Shown: positions 11,830-23,084 of the stretch, one piece after another
Position numbering within the stretch: the stretch's first letter is position 1
Layout: every line of letters begins with the position of its first letter
From: Varanus komodoensis
Lineage: Eukaryota; Chordata; Lepidosauria; Squamata; Varanidae
Direction of reading: 5' to 3'
Length of the DNA stretch: 64,000 bases
Assembly (NCBI RefSeq): GCF_004798865.1
Contig: NW_025335268.1
Location: forward strand, 29,916,731 to 29,980,730
Notes under the pieces: generated by a model
What the model was told of the DNA's origin: nothing
Databases searched by the model: none
Seen by the model: only the letters and a program-made list of their open reading frames with translations
Made by a program: the position numbers and the translations under genes

Positions 11830-12655
11830 CACCTACATTTCAATGAAATCTGCATTTATTTTGCGTGGGTGTGCCCGAGAACCACAAGTGACATAAGGAA
11901 CGGTGTGTAGAGTCAGCTTCATTGTTACAAGGTTCTAAGAGGCAGCCACCTACCCATGAAACGCAACATGTGGACTGAGACCTGCACTGAGAGTTGTTCA
12001 GGGAACTGTAATGAAGAAACCAAGATAAGAAGCAGAGAATTAAACTAGCAGGATTACAAAACATAGCTGGCATATGCAACATGCCCAATTTTACCAGAGT
12101 GGACATGGGGTCACCTGAGCAAAAAGGGCCTGAATAAGTAGGTGTAAGTAGCCAAATGTCTGAATAGGCTGGATCCGGAAATGAAGAATCTTCTCTTGCA
12201 GGGCCACTGATACACAGTGGGTGGGATGTGGATCGAGCAGTGCTACATGCAAGCAAAAAGAGGGGTGCCTTTTGCAAGTGCAAGTCCAACAGAGCCTTCA
12301 AGGGGAAAGAGCAGAACAGGTCAGCTGGCAGCAGGCCTGGTCTGTTCTTTTCAGGCAGCAGGCAGCCCAACTCTGGGCAACCTCCCACCCAGGGGAGCTT
12401 TGAAGGGCTAGATGAAATTAAGGAATGGGCCAGATGGGCTGCAGCCTGTGGGCCACTGGATTCCCACCCTAGGTTTATATAGATACACTAAAAATGAGAA
12501 CTAAGTGAGGGCAGCCAACTCATCCTCTGCACAGCTCTGAATATAACTGAAGAAGAGCAACTGCTACTGTCCCTTTCTAGTAAACACATATCATATATAG
12601 AGATCATCTTTGGAAGCCAATCTATATGGCCCAACATTCCCAGGATTCTGTTTAG
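11830..12655. other. Unassigned sequence
   Basis: No gene is recognised. A minus-strand frame of 182 codons (11840-12388) has no domain, is cysteine- and proline-rich, and overlaps plus-strand open frames, so it is probably chance. Confidence 0.35.
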
Positions 12656-12659
12656 CTGG

Positions 12660-14250
12660 GACCAAGAAGAAGGCCTCTTTGGTGAAGGAATCTCAGCTTT
12701 CAAGTTCCCTTCTTAGGGAAGTTTGTCTCATCTTTTCTCTACTGGCCTTTTGTAAGTTAAGAAAAAAAAACCCTTACCTTTTAGGAAGGCATTGGCTCTG
12801 TAATTAATCTGAAGCTTTTAACTATCTCTGGGGGTTTTAGGTTGTTACTTTTAATTGCTGCCATTTTTAAAGTATCATCTACAGCTATTTTTGTGTTAAA
12901 TTGTAAAGGAGGATTTTAAGTGTTAATTTAATCTGTGTTATTAACCACTCAGAGAGCTTTTATTTATTTATTTATTTATTAAAACATTTTTATGCCGCCC
13001 CATTCGCCGAAGCCTCGGGGCGGCTTACAACATAGATAAAACAAGTTAAAATCCATATAAAATAATCTTAATTAAAACTCACATTATAAAATAAGCCGCC
13101 CTGGCCAGATAAAATTCAATTGTATTTAACATTTAAAATGTTGCTTAAATAAAAAGGTCTTAGCCTGGCGCCGAAAAACAAATAACGACGGCGCCAGGCG
13201 GACCTCTCTGGGGAGCGCATTCCATAACTTAGGCGCCACCGCTGAGAAAGCCCTTCTCCGAGTAGCCACCCTCCTAATTTCTCTCACGGAGGGCTCCCGG
13301 AGAAGGGCCTCTCCCGCCGATCTCAGGGGGCGACTGGGCAAATATGGATGTAAGCGCTCCTTCAGGTAACCAGGACCCAAGCCGTTTAGGGCTTTATAGG
13401 TCATTACCAACACCTTGAATTGGGCCCGGACTTCAATGGGGAGCCAGTGAAGCTGACGGAGAACTGGTGTCATGTGAACATAACGTCCAGTCCCCGTCAG
13501 CAGCCTGGCAGCTCTATTCTGAACCAATTGAAGTATCCGGACCGTCTTCAAGGGTAGCCCCACGTAGAGCGCGTTACAGAAGTCAAGACGGGAAGTCACC
13601 AGCGCATGAGTCACTGTTGCAAGGCAGTCGTACTCCAGGTAGGGGCGCAGCTGATGAATCAGCCGAAGCTGGAGGAAAGCGCTCCTCGCCGCTGTTGTCA
13701 CCTGAGCTTCAAGTGAAAGCTCCGGGTCGAGGAGCACTCCCAAGCTGCGGACCTTGTCCCTAGGAGGGAGTGCAACCCCATTCAGGACAAGGTTCAGGTC
13801 ACCTTCTCCGAAGCCCGAACCGCCAACCAACAGGACCTCCGTCTTGTCTGGATTGAGCTTCAGTTTATTGGCCCTCATCCAGCCCATTACCTCGGCCAGG
13901 CACCGGTTCAGTACAGCCACTGCCTCACCTGGATTGGTGGAAAACGAGAGGTAGAGCTGGGTATCATCAGCATACTGATGGGTCCGCAGCCCACACCTCC
14001 TGATGACCTCTCCCAGCGGTTTCATGTAGATATTGAACAGTAAAGGGGACAAAATGGAACCCTGCGGTACCCCATGGCAAAGCTGCCATGGCGCAGAGCC
14101 ATAGTCCCCCAACACCACCTTCTGGAATCGGTCGTTGAGATAGGAGCGGAACCACCGCAAAGCGGTGCCTCCGACCCCCAATCCCGCCAGCCTATCCAGA
14201 AGGATACCATGGCTTTGGTTGTAGGATGGTATAGAAATTAAATAAATAAT
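12660..14250 (+). mobile_element. Older L2-clade LINE 3' end, split by a younger L2
   Basis: The left part (12660-12959) has degraded ORF2-end and 3' UTR sequence ending 'aaccactcagagagctttt'. The right part (about 14216-14250) resumes 'ggatggtatagaaattaaat'. Together they match the L2 terminus 'aaccgcccagagagctt...gggcggtatagaaat(aaat)n'. A younger minus-strand L2 lies exactly between. 'gcttt' occurs at both junctions and may be the target duplication. Confidence 0.6.
12960..14215 (-). mobile_element. Young L2-clade LINE with open reverse transcriptase C-terminal half
   Basis: Minus-strand codons from about 14213 to the stop near 13135 are open for roughly 360 residues, part of a 396-codon frame whose first 35 or so residues come from flanking DNA. 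Visible reverse transcriptase motifs, numbered in that frame, are HGVPQGSILSPLLFNIYMKP from residue 81, the catalytic YADD at 115-118 in 'YADDTQLYLSF', and NPDKTEVLLVG from 155. 'ARLLTGTGRYVHMTPVLRQL' and the end 'AKTFLFKQHFKC' follow. The YADDTQLYL and NPDKTE signatures point to the L2 clade rather than CR1. The 3' UTR runs leftwards to 'taagccgccccgaggc' (in reverse) and a (ttta)n tail at 12960-12981. The N-terminal endonuclease and early reverse transcriptase are missing through 5' truncation. The lack of stops suggests a recent insertion. Confidence 0.88.
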
Positions 14251-14361
14251 ATAATAAGCCATCTTGGGCACTCCAGACAAAAGGCAAGATAGAAAAACAA
14301 ATGAACAAACGAACAATGGACGAATGAATGAACATTATCTCATTTTTACTTTACATACTAC

Positions 14362-14510
14362 AGACCAACTTTTCCCAATCTGATAGCCTCCAGATGCTTT
14401 GAACTACAACCCCTTGCATACCTGCCTACTGGCCATGCTGGCTCAGGTGATGGGAGGTGAAGTCCAAACATCTGGAGGGCACCGGTTTGGGGGATGTTGC
14501 TATAGATATT
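14362..14510. mobile_element. hAT-like palindromic MITE
   Basis: 'cttttcccaatctgat' at the left and 'ccggtttgggggatgt' at the right mirror each other, as do 'gcctccagatgctttgaact' and 'agtccaaacatctggagggc'. This is the same family as 11519-11643. No coding sequence. Confidence 0.65.
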
Positions 14511-14519
14511 TCTGGGAGT

Positions 14520-16640
14520 CAGCCTAACAGATGCTGTGAAGTCAGGACTTTCAGAATTGTAGCACCATCCTGCCACCTACTGGTGGACAGTGGCATTTCC
14601 TGTTCTTCCGATTTGAAACCCGACAACCAAGGCATCATTGTAAGGTCACTTTGAGTAATTTAATCACTTTTAATTACGAATGTGGGAAAACTGAATTTGC
14701 CATAATGTGCATTCAGTCTTACAATGGTGCTCATCTCTCTTCCATGGTGTTTTGGCACAGCCCTGTAGCCAGCCGTCCTCATCAGATGGGGCAGCCACAC
14801 TTCTGGGTGAGCCCGTCCAGGAGGAGAGGCGCGTAGTACTGACCAAGTCTTTCCCTGCTCCTCACTCGCTCGTGGGCTCGTGGGAAGGACGCGTGGGCCA
14901 GGCCATGCATGGAAAAGGAAAGGGGAAAAGGAAGATGGCAACTTTTCTCTCACTCTCCATCTTGACAGAGTGCGTATTAATTGATATAAAGGACCATGTA
15001 AAGATCAAGTTAACAAAAATAAAAATAAAATGAGCACAAGGAATTCAATGACGGCCATAATTTTTTTCCTTTATAAGAGAAAAAGATTTTAAGGAGGGAG
15101 TGCACAAAGGAAACTAAAGGTGCTAAACAAACCAAATGGTTTAGGTTGTAACCAAGAAGTAAAAAAATAAGCATGGAGTTTGTTTTCTGAAAAAATCTAC
15201 AAGGAGTCTTTAAAACGTTTCCCCACTTTTATATTTTAGAAATATATATATATTGCTGATGGCATTAAAAAGTTGGTACAATGCTGGGAAAATGCATCGC
15301 AAAGGAAGGTGACTATGTAGAAAAGTGATGTGATTTGTTTTTGAAATTCTTAATAAATAGAGTTTTTAAAAGTGCGGAAATTTTTTGAAGAACCCTCGTT
15401 TTTTTATCTTGTATCACAGAAACACCAGTACAAAAAACAGGAGTAAGAGCACGTTACAATGCAACCGTAGTGGAGTGTTTAGGGACGGCGGTGCTCAGAG
15501 AAATCTGCATAACTTTCTCCTGCCCAGAAACCCTGAAAGAGCTTTGTGCAGAGCTGCCCGTGTTGCAAAATTCAGAAATGAGGCCTGCAACAACAATGCC
15601 CAGGTAGCAGCCAGCCAACTGCAGCAGCACAGCAGTGTTTCTGTTCCTCTGCCTTCATCGTTTGCCATCAAGTACTCAAGAACGACACAGAAAAATACCC
15701 ACTGTGAGTGTGAATGCATTAAAAAAGTAGGGGGAAAGATAGCAAACAATCCTTTTCCAGGTCATTTTAAATTATCTTTTTATTTCACCTTTTAGCAATA
15801 AGCGGCCAATCCTGTTCCCTTCATACTCATAACTGCAAAATAAACAAACACTTTCTTCTTACTGCAGGCAAAGAACCATGTTTCTGAAAATGAAAAGCAA
15901 AAGAAAGTCCAAGGAGGGATCTAACTCTAGCCACAATGCAAAGTTTGAACAGTAACTTTTCAAAGGCCAAGTGAAAGGCTATCTTCTAAAAAAGATAACT
16001 TAAGTAATTTAATTGTAGTAGATTGAGGCTGGATTTTCAGTGATCACAATCAGGGAAAGTCTTGTCTGAGGAGACTTTGGGGGGCTTTTCCAAATGATGC
16101 TTTTTGTGTGCGCTCGTCCTGCAATATTGTGTGATTTTTTCAGAGGTCCTACTCTTACATTTCCCCTTTCCTTAAAAAACAAGCTGTCATTCTTTAAGCA
16201 GAAGCTGTCATTGTCATTCACGTCACAAACTGAAAACAAATTTCCAAAGAAAAATACTGGAGGCTTGGAGGGCACAAAGCACGGCTCTTGTGGTGGCACA
16301 TTTGCGCCTCCGCCACAGAGCTGCATCCACAGTTATCAAAAGTCACGTTCTTCCAGCCAGAAACCATTCCCAGTGTCACTTGCAACACAATCCTGTGCAT
16401 GTTTTCTTGGAAATTAGTTGCACTCTGTTGAGAGTGACTTATTCCCAGGCAAATGTGCACTCTTCGGTGGTTTGGTGATGCACACACATCTGTGCGTCTT
16501 CTTTTTTTAATCCCTTAAAATTATTCTGCAAGATATAAGAAGGTACATGGATCAGCACTCAGCAATCTTCAGTAAAGCGAGGAAACCCTCTCTTCCATTT
16601 ACCCTTAGGTGAAACAAAGGTCAGTAGGCTAGAAATGAGG
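14520..16640. other. Repeat-poor unassigned sequence
   Basis: About 2.1 kb with no transposon that I recognise. It is AT-rich with a short (TA)n at about 15242-15255. A 136-codon frame at 15385-15795 has no domain I know. At 16372-16470 there is a fragment of the 'cacaatcctgtgcatg ... ttattcccaggcaaatg' interspersed family. Long repeat-free blocks can hold conserved regulatory DNA, but nothing here proves that. Confidence 0.4.
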
Positions 16641-16644
16641 GGTA

Positions 16645-16688
16645 ACTTGTGGCACTCCAGATTTTTTAGCCTACAGTTCCCATCAGCC
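16645..16688. mobile_element. Half of a hAT-like MITE
   Basis: 'ggcactccagatttttt' and 'ctacagttcccatcagcc' match the left arm of the palindromic element, which stops where a Sauria SINE begins. The other half is not seen beyond the SINE. Confidence 0.45.
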
Positions 16689-16841
16689 TTATCTGCACAA
16701 CAACAACCCTGTGAGGTAGGCTGGGCTGAGAGTCTGTGACTGGCCCGAAGCCATACAGTTGGCTCCATGGCTGAGCGGGGACGAGATCCCAAAGTTGCTG
16801 ATTTCCACAGTCATGCTCTTAACCACTGCACCACACTGGCT
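16689..16841 (-). repeat. Sauria-type SINE
   Basis: Reverse complement of the tRNA-headed SINE: 'ctcttaaccactgcaccac' at 16816-16834 is the A-box region, 'gctccatggctgagcgggga' covers the B-box side, and 'caaccctgtgaggtaggctg' is the conserved body. The 3' tail is truncated. Confidence 0.8.
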
Positions 16842-16869
16842 CATGTGCTGCCTGCGGATTTCCCAGGGG

Positions 16870-16950
16870 CAGCTGTGTTAAGAGAATACTGGATCAAATA
16901 GGCCTTTGGCCCAATCTACCACAGCACCTTCTTTTATGCTCTGAAAAGAC
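16870..16950 (+). repeat. CR1-like 3' tail fragment
   Basis: 'tactggatcaaataggcc' followed by 'tttggcccaatctacc' resembles the common CR1/SINE end 'ctggactagatgggcctttggcctgatcc'. Short and degraded. Confidence 0.4.
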
Positions 16951-16959
16951 AGAACTGGC

Positions 16960-18155
16960 AAGTGTGCACCGAAACGAAACAAAGCTACTGTTAGGTAGAC
17001 CTCACCTGTGCAGAAGGTGCCACCACAACTATGGATATGCCAACATAAGGCTCATATGTTTTAGAACATACATTCAGGGGGATTCTCTGCTCGATGGATT
17101 TGTGTGGGAATTTTTTCATGGGCTTCACACTGGACATGATTTCTCCTTTCTTCGTTTTAAAAGGACAAAGAACGCTAACATCTTCCCTGACATGAAGCAC
17201 AACACGTTTCAATCAGAAGAGTCCACAGGGGCAAAGCTTTTTACAAGGGCGAGCTCTGCGAAGCTTTACAAGTGACTTTTGTGTGCGAGAGAGTGACAGC
17301 TGTGATCAAAAGGAGCGACTTGAATGCCTCAGGCTGTTAATTTGGAGATGAGCCCAGGCCTTTGTTTGAAACACACTTCTAGCTTCAGTTCTGCAAGAAG
17401 CAGTGACAAGTGCCTCCCCGAAGCCTATGGTTACATTTAACGGGACCTGGAGTACAAGTAACAGCTGTATTGATAGCTCTTCAGTTTTGGTCAGGCAGTT
17501 CTTTCCATGAGGGAAACACTGGGATGAGCCCAGAAAGAAAGGGGCTATTTTAGCCTCGGTACTGACCTGGTGGGGGGAATAATGCTCCCCACTGGTGCAT
17601 GGAGAATGTCTTCATTCACGTCCCCGCTTCGAACAGGATAAAGCTGGCCTTTGAACCAAAAACTTGTCCCAATGGGAACAAATATGAACTGATACTTAAT
17701 CACGTAACGGCTCTTTGGATTACATGCCCATTAACTGCAGGGTATTTCACTGGCCATTTAGCTGTTGGTCAGGCTCCAGTGGACAATACATAACATCTAG
17801 CCATTACAAACTGCTTATTTTACGGGATGTGGTATCAAACTTGGCTGCTTCAGCTACTGTCTAAACCTGTTACTCTGCAGTGTCAATTCAACATCTGTTG
17901 GGCAAACCAGAACCACTATTTTATTTTTCTTCCTAGGTGTCTGCTCTCCAGTGGTAAATTGTGTGCAGGGTTATGTGCAGAAGAAGATACAAATGCAGCT
18001 TTTATGTGTGATGAATTGAATTTCTTTGGGCAGGGAGCTCTCATGTAAATTCATGGTGCTATATATGAAATTAATAATTTGATGCTTTTACAAATGGCTT
18101 CACTCTTCACAACAAATATTTGTGCCCTGTCAGGCCAAGACGTTAGACAGACCAA
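16960..18155. other. Unassigned sequence
   Basis: No gene or repeat recognised. Open frames are short and overlap on both strands. Confidence 0.35.
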
Positions 18156-18164
18156 ATCAGCTGG

Positions 18165-18375
18165 AGCACAATCCTATCAACACCACCCTAGTTTCAAAAG
18201 AAGAAGGGGACGGCAGAGGATGAGGTGGCTGGATGGAGTCACTGAAGCAGTTGGTGTGAGCTTGAGTGGACTCCGGGGGATGGTGGAGGACAGGAAGGCC
18301 TGGAGGAATGTTGTCCATGGGGTCGCGATGGGTCGGACACGACTTCGCGACTAACAACAACATCAACAACAAAAA
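18165..18375 (+). mobile_element. Bov-B LINE 3' end
   Basis: The frame ending at 18354 reads 'RRGRQRMRWLDGVTEAVGVS', then 'VEDRKAWRNVVHGVAMGRT'. This is the diagnostic C-terminus of Bov-B ORF2 (RRGRQRMRWLDGIT...DREAWRAAVHGVAKSRTRL). After the stop comes an 'acaacaacatcaacaacaa' tail (18355-18373). About 55 codons of match remain, open and well conserved, so this 5'-truncated copy is not very old. Confidence 0.85.
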
Positions 18376-18404
18376 GATGCACATAAGCCTGGCTTATGTG
18401 CATC
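18376..18404. repeat. Perfect inverted repeat, 14-bp arms, 1-base spacer
   Basis: Arm 1, 'gatgcacataagcc' (18376-18389), is the exact reverse complement of arm 2, 'ggcttatgtgcatc' (18391-18404), with a single T between. It directly abuts the Bov-B tail. Confidence 0.9.
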
Positions 18405-19015
18405 CAATTCACAGCATGAGGCACGGTGGTGGCAGTCTTTGCTGCCCTGTACTCCATGCCATGCATTTCCTCCAGCCAGTCATGTGCAGCTGTCTGGCCG
18501 AAGTGCTGTGGAAGAGGACGGAACAAGGCTTGGCCACCATTTTGAAACGGAATCATAAACCACCGGCCTAGCTCCTGCCCCTTCCTTGCCTCATGTCCTT
18601 CTGCTGAGGCCAATTTGTGACCTAGGGGAGGCAGCCAGTGTGGCTCTTTCCATGCCAGCTGCAAGAGGCAGGGCCGGGGCTCTGCAGTCAGAGTCCCAGC
18701 TCCAGGTTTATCAGATCTCAGAGATGGAGCTCTGAAAAATCCTATACCTGCTATGTCTATTCCTAGACTATCTCCGGGGCCACAGGAGGTTGTCCCTTCA
18801 AGGAACCCTCCAAGCATGGATCTCAAATCCATCAGCTCAACTGCAGAGCAAACTATGTACATGAATCTTTGGCTGTTTAGCATTCAGAAGCCTAATATTG
18901 TCATGCATGCTTAAGCTGAGCTACAGTCAAAGATGAGGACAAAAGACCTGCGACAAAAGCTTCCCTGTAATATTAACCTTAACATCCACCCATCCGTCCA
19001 TCCAGTCATCTTTTA
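18405..19015. other. Unassigned sequence
   Basis: GC-richer, no gene recognised. A 214-codon minus-strand frame (18239-18883) runs antisense into the Bov-B end and has no domain of its own. Confidence 0.35.
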
Positions 19016-19019
19016 GGAA

Positions 19020-19440
19020 GTTTGAAGCCATTTTGGAAGGCAGAAGGACCTTCCAATGCACCTTATATAAAAACATAAAATACACGATGTAAAATACAAT
19101 AACATACCTTTTAACAGTGCTTTCTAAGCTCTCAGAGACCAGCCAAACAATCTATTAAAATTAAAACATTTAAAATATGGATTAAACTAGCCATAACAAG
19201 GCCACTTAAATAGCCAGACTGTCCCAAGTTCTTACCTCAGAAATGTTCCCGCTAAAAGGCATTTAGAGCGCATGGTTCTTCAGAGCCTATGCAAAAGGCA
19301 GAACTAATGTGGCCAACCATCTATCCCTTGAAAGAGACTTCCACAAATGGGGTGCTTCAATGAGAACGGGAACCCCCACTTACAGAGCATTTCCAATTTT
19401 CTTTTGGGTTGGTGGACACATAGGGAATTTTGAGAGAGTG
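19020..19440 (-). mobile_element. Degraded L2-clade 3' end
   Basis: 'aaacataaaatacacgatg' and later 'gagacttccacaaatggggt' resemble the reverse complement of L2 3' UTR and the 'lWNaLP' coding end. No frame survives. The left boundary is uncertain. Confidence 0.45.
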
Positions 19441-19444
19441 TTGT

Positions 19445-20350
19445 GGTCATTCTCACAAAATGACAGCCAGGGGATGGAGCTGGCCCATTTGAAAATTGAC
19501 TGCTATGGGGTAGGGGGTATGCCCAGTCACAAAATATTCATTATGTAAAAGATAAACTGAGGCTATTAACTCTAAACTTAAACCTAACCCCTTTCTTTGT
19601 TAAACCTCCCTCTTAAAAATCATTATTTTTTAAAAGCATGAAGCCAAATTTAAATCATGTAGTGCAAGCGGGGGGGGGGGGTGCAGAAGAGGTGCCTGTG
19701 GCATATTGGTCCCCATGGGAATCCATAAACTTACAGCCTTGCTGTAATTACTTTTTGGAGCATGCATGTAACAACTTTCTTCCTTACTTCCTTCTTCTAA
19801 TTATTACCCATATCCTTGTTATCCCTTCCCCATGACATCTAAAGCATAAACATTTCCCCTGTACAAGACAGGGAATATATGCCATGTCAAGATGATTTAC
19901 AACAATTAATGGTCCCTTTCTATTTCCCAGGCAACTTATCTGAGTAAAGATGACACGAAAACCTGCCAAGAACTCCAAATGTTGAGTGATCTGTGCTTTG
20001 TATTCGATGCATTTTATGAGAGAAACATGGAGAAATATTGGCAAACCGATAACAAAGCAAGGCAGAAAGAGAGAAAAAACCACTAGATGGCACTGTTGTT
20101 TTTCCGAACAATGAAACAACAGGCGGTGACACAATTTTGATGAATAATTAACTCTGAGAACTCCATTCGCGGTAATTTGTTGCTTCAACCAATGTTGCTA
20201 TTTTATTTCATTGCTTCAGATAAAACAATTTGCAAACAGAGGATATTCAAAACACACTTTCCCACTCATTAACACACAGTGCCACAGTGCCAGTTACCAG
20301 CCAATCGGAAATCAGACCATTTCAGTACAGAGTAGTAGTTAAGAGTGTGG
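19445..20350. other. Unassigned sequence with a G run
   Basis: A run of about a dozen G lies near 19670-19681. A 134-codon minus-strand frame at 19784-20188 has no known domain. No gene is supported. Confidence 0.35.
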
Positions 20351-20352
20351 GA

Positions 20353-20560
20353 AGCCAGTGTGGTGTAGTGATTAAGAGTGGAGGACTCAGGAGATCTGTC
20401 TCTACTCAGCCCTGGAGCCAACTGGGTGACTTTGGGCCAGTCACAAACTCTCAGCCCAACCTACCTCACAGGGTTGTTGTTCTGGGGATAAGATTAAGAG
20501 GAGAAGAATGAGGCAAGCTGTCTAGAGTTCCTTGAAAGGAAAAAAGTTGGGGCATAAATG
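20353..20560 (+). repeat. Sauria-type SINE
   Basis: 'gccagtgtggtgtagtgat' is the tRNA-like A-box head. 'gactttgggccagtcacaa' and 'cctacctcacagggttgttg' are body landmarks, and 'ggggcataaatg' closes it. Full length within about 10 bases. Confidence 0.85.
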
Positions 20561-21017
20561 CAGACAGCCCCACTGTTATGAATGTCTGAGTTATGGGCGA
20601 CCCATACTTAGGAACCAACTGCCATACAGCCTATTAATTTTGACAAATTATGGCAGGAAATTATCATCACCATAAAGAGAGAAAACAGAAGAGGAGAAAA
20701 GGAGGACCTCCAGAGCATCATCATAGAGAGAGAAGAAGTGAATGGGGAGAGAGGGAGGCCTCCAATGCCTTCCTGCACCGCCCATCCGGAGAAAGAAATA
20801 TCTCCGGTATTTCCTTGCTACAGAGAGGAGGGACTGGTGAGTTTGGGCAAGAGGGAGCCTAGAAATATTCAGTCTTTCTGCTTTTACGGGGATCCTGCAA
20901 CCCTAACCCCAGCAATTGTGGAGGGCTGACTTGAGTATATGTGATCTGACTTACATACAAATTCAACTTAAGGATGTTCTCAGGAACAGGAGTCCCCTGT
21001 AACCCGGGGACTCCCTG
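20561..21017. mobile_element. Pogo/Tigger-like non-autonomous DNA element
   Basis: The right end, read in reverse ('cagggagtccccgggttaca'), and the left end ('cagacagccccactgttatg') are both variants of a terminal repeat of the type 'caggcagtccccgagttacg'. The right end is flanked by TA (21018-21019). Subterminal 'gggcgacccatacttaggaa' and 'acatacaaattcaacttaag' fit the same kind of family. The interior is purine-rich with no transposase. The left TA is not preserved. Confidence 0.5.
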
Positions 21018-21024
21018 TAGTCCA

Positions 21025-21265
21025 TACTCCAGTTCAGTGCAGGATACCCTGGGGTCAGGATGCCACTTCAGCATCCACTGAAGAGTTCCATCTGGCTTCT
21101 CTTTAAGTTACATCTGATGAGGGGAAGCCTACCTCTTCCCAAGGCAGTCTGTTCCTCTGTCAGTATATTTTACTTGATGAATTATTTTCCTAATAAGTAG
21201 TTGAGCTCACTTTCCTGTAAGTTCCATCTATTGGTTCTGGTCCCTCCCTGTGGAACAACAAAGAA
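21025..21265 (-). mobile_element. CR1-like LINE 3' fragment
   Basis: Read in reverse it gives 'gaccagaaccaatagatgga' and 'ggaacagactgccttgggaa', which are CR1 ORF2-end landmarks. No open frame survives. Confidence 0.55.
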
Positions 21266-21269
21266 CAAT

Positions 21270-22075
21270 CCACTGCATAGGTATCGCCTTCATATGGACA
21301 GATTTGGGAGATCATGGGAGCTGCCTGGGAGATGGCTGGTGCCTAGTGGGGCTGTCAAGGTGGAAGGCAGAGCAGATGCTCCATGTTCTATCGATATTGT
21401 GAGAGGAGTACAAGAGGAGACCGTCACACGTGACCTTGGAAGCAGTGGAGGATATTTTCCTGGTTGGACACGTGGAGAGATCTCCACCTGTAGAGAAGAA
21501 GCAAGGAATCAAGCTTGCCTCAAATATAGTGCTGTCTCTTGGGAATCTATGGCACCAGCGGTGCCCATTCTGGATACCAAAGAGAACCTCTTTTTCAGGT
21601 TCTATAGTCACTTGTCTGAAAGTAAGCATGCATTTTCATGTTAAAGTTTCATTGGGAAAGAACGTCTCCACCTCCGTCACCATACCCTGGGGGATTTGGC
21701 TGCTACCACCAAGTTTGCTCAGCCCTGTGGTGCCACCTGAGAGTCAGCAAGGCAAACCTGCCCAGGTTTTATGTTATCTAACTGAAGAAACAGACTGAAA
21801 TGCAAACGGTGTGGTCCTACAGATGCGCAGGATTCACTACACTGCGCAAGAGTGCCTTGATACTCTCTATACAATCCTACCTCTTTTTTGCAATCCCTTT
21901 GCATTAAAGCTATGAAATACTGCTTACTGAAAATGGCCAACCTTGGCCCCATTCAGGTGCCCACTGGCCAGGGATTGGACTGATGGTCCATTCCAACAGG
22001 TCACCAGTTCATGGTGGATCCCTTCATCCTCTTCATCACTGCAACTTGCTTGTTCTTCTGCCTTTTACCACAGCC
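21270..22075. other. Unassigned sequence
   Basis: Overlapping frames of 105-147 codons on both strands (21201-21798) have no family signature. No gene is supported. Confidence 0.35.
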
Positions 22076-22079
22076 CAGA

Positions 22080-22240
22080 CCATGGTGGGCGTGCGAAGAA
22101 GGAGCAAGAGAAGCCCCTGTTGACTTGCTCACTGGCTTCTGTCCATCATGGGAGCAGATAGCGGCAATGATGAGAAAGAAGAGGAGGAGCGATTGCAGCT
22201 GGGGACAAGAGCTGGCAAAAGGCAGACTCACGGGAAGGAG
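22080..22240. repeat. Candidate shared repeat, similar to the body at 3460-3640
   Basis: 'atgatgagaaagaagaggag' and 'gcgattgcagctggggacaa' align by eye with 'tgatgagaaaaaggatgaag' and 'gcaatcccagctggcaacaa' at 3534-3580. Similarity extends weakly on both sides. This could be the body of the 5S-headed SINE, or chance in purine-rich DNA. Confidence 0.3.
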
Positions 22241-22244
22241 GCAC

Positions 22245-23080
22245 GCTTAAAGGGCAATTGTGGATTGCAATTGTCCCCCACCCCCGCCCATGCATAGCAA
22301 GATAAAACAGGACAACATCTTTGATTCTCATGCTTTAAAGACTTGCAAAGGAGATATAATCCTGCTTGTGGGTTCTGCTGTGCCAGTCAGTTCTAATCTT
22401 TACAGATTAATAGCCAGCCCCATGCAAATCTTATCTCAGAGGAACTAAACTCCTGCCAGGAGTTCTGCTTTGATAATGAAGATGGTATGTTTTTATCTTA
22501 ATCATGAGAAGTAATTATTTGGTGAGGAAAACTCAGTGAGGAAATAAATGATTTTAGCACCTCAGGGGAGTAAGGAGGGCAAACCAGTAATTTAAATAGG
22601 GAAAATGAGTTAAGCCCCCAACATTAGCTGTCAATGAACCAAGAAGCAAGATGCCTGGTTCTCCTGACACAACTACCCTTCATGGGTTGTCATGTCATCA
22701 GAACCCAGACTGTTTCCCACAACATGCCTTATCTTCCCACAACAGGCCACCCTGCCAACCCATAGCATGTTCTAGGAGTTATTGGACCCATGATGGGTTA
22801 TGGGGATTTGCTAGTGAGCCTATCAGCAAGCGTGGCAAAAACATCCTGCTGTGCTTTGCGATTTCACCCATGCCACCACTCACGAAAATCCTACCACTGA
22901 AGTCCAAGTGCAACCATCACTGGTTTGTCACTGGTTTTTCAGTCCCATAAAACTGCACAAATGTGTTTGTGATGTATCGTTGCTGTTGTCAGTCATTTGT
23001 AAGTGCACTCTTACAGCTGTCTGATATGCAAAGTCTTGCCTGCCATGTATGTTCCAGCAGTCAAATGGAGAAGAGAAGTT
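22245..23080. other. Unassigned sequence
   Basis: No gene or repeat recognised. Confidence 0.35.
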
Positions 23081-23084
23081 TGGT

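Noticed and set aside
11840-12388. 182-codon minus-strand frame with many Cys, Pro and Leu
   Set aside because: No signal peptide, domain or splice context was recognised, and opposite-strand frames are also open.
18239-18883. 214-codon minus-strand open frame
   Set aside because: It runs antisense through the Bov-B C-terminus and the palindrome, and shows no domain. Most likely chance.
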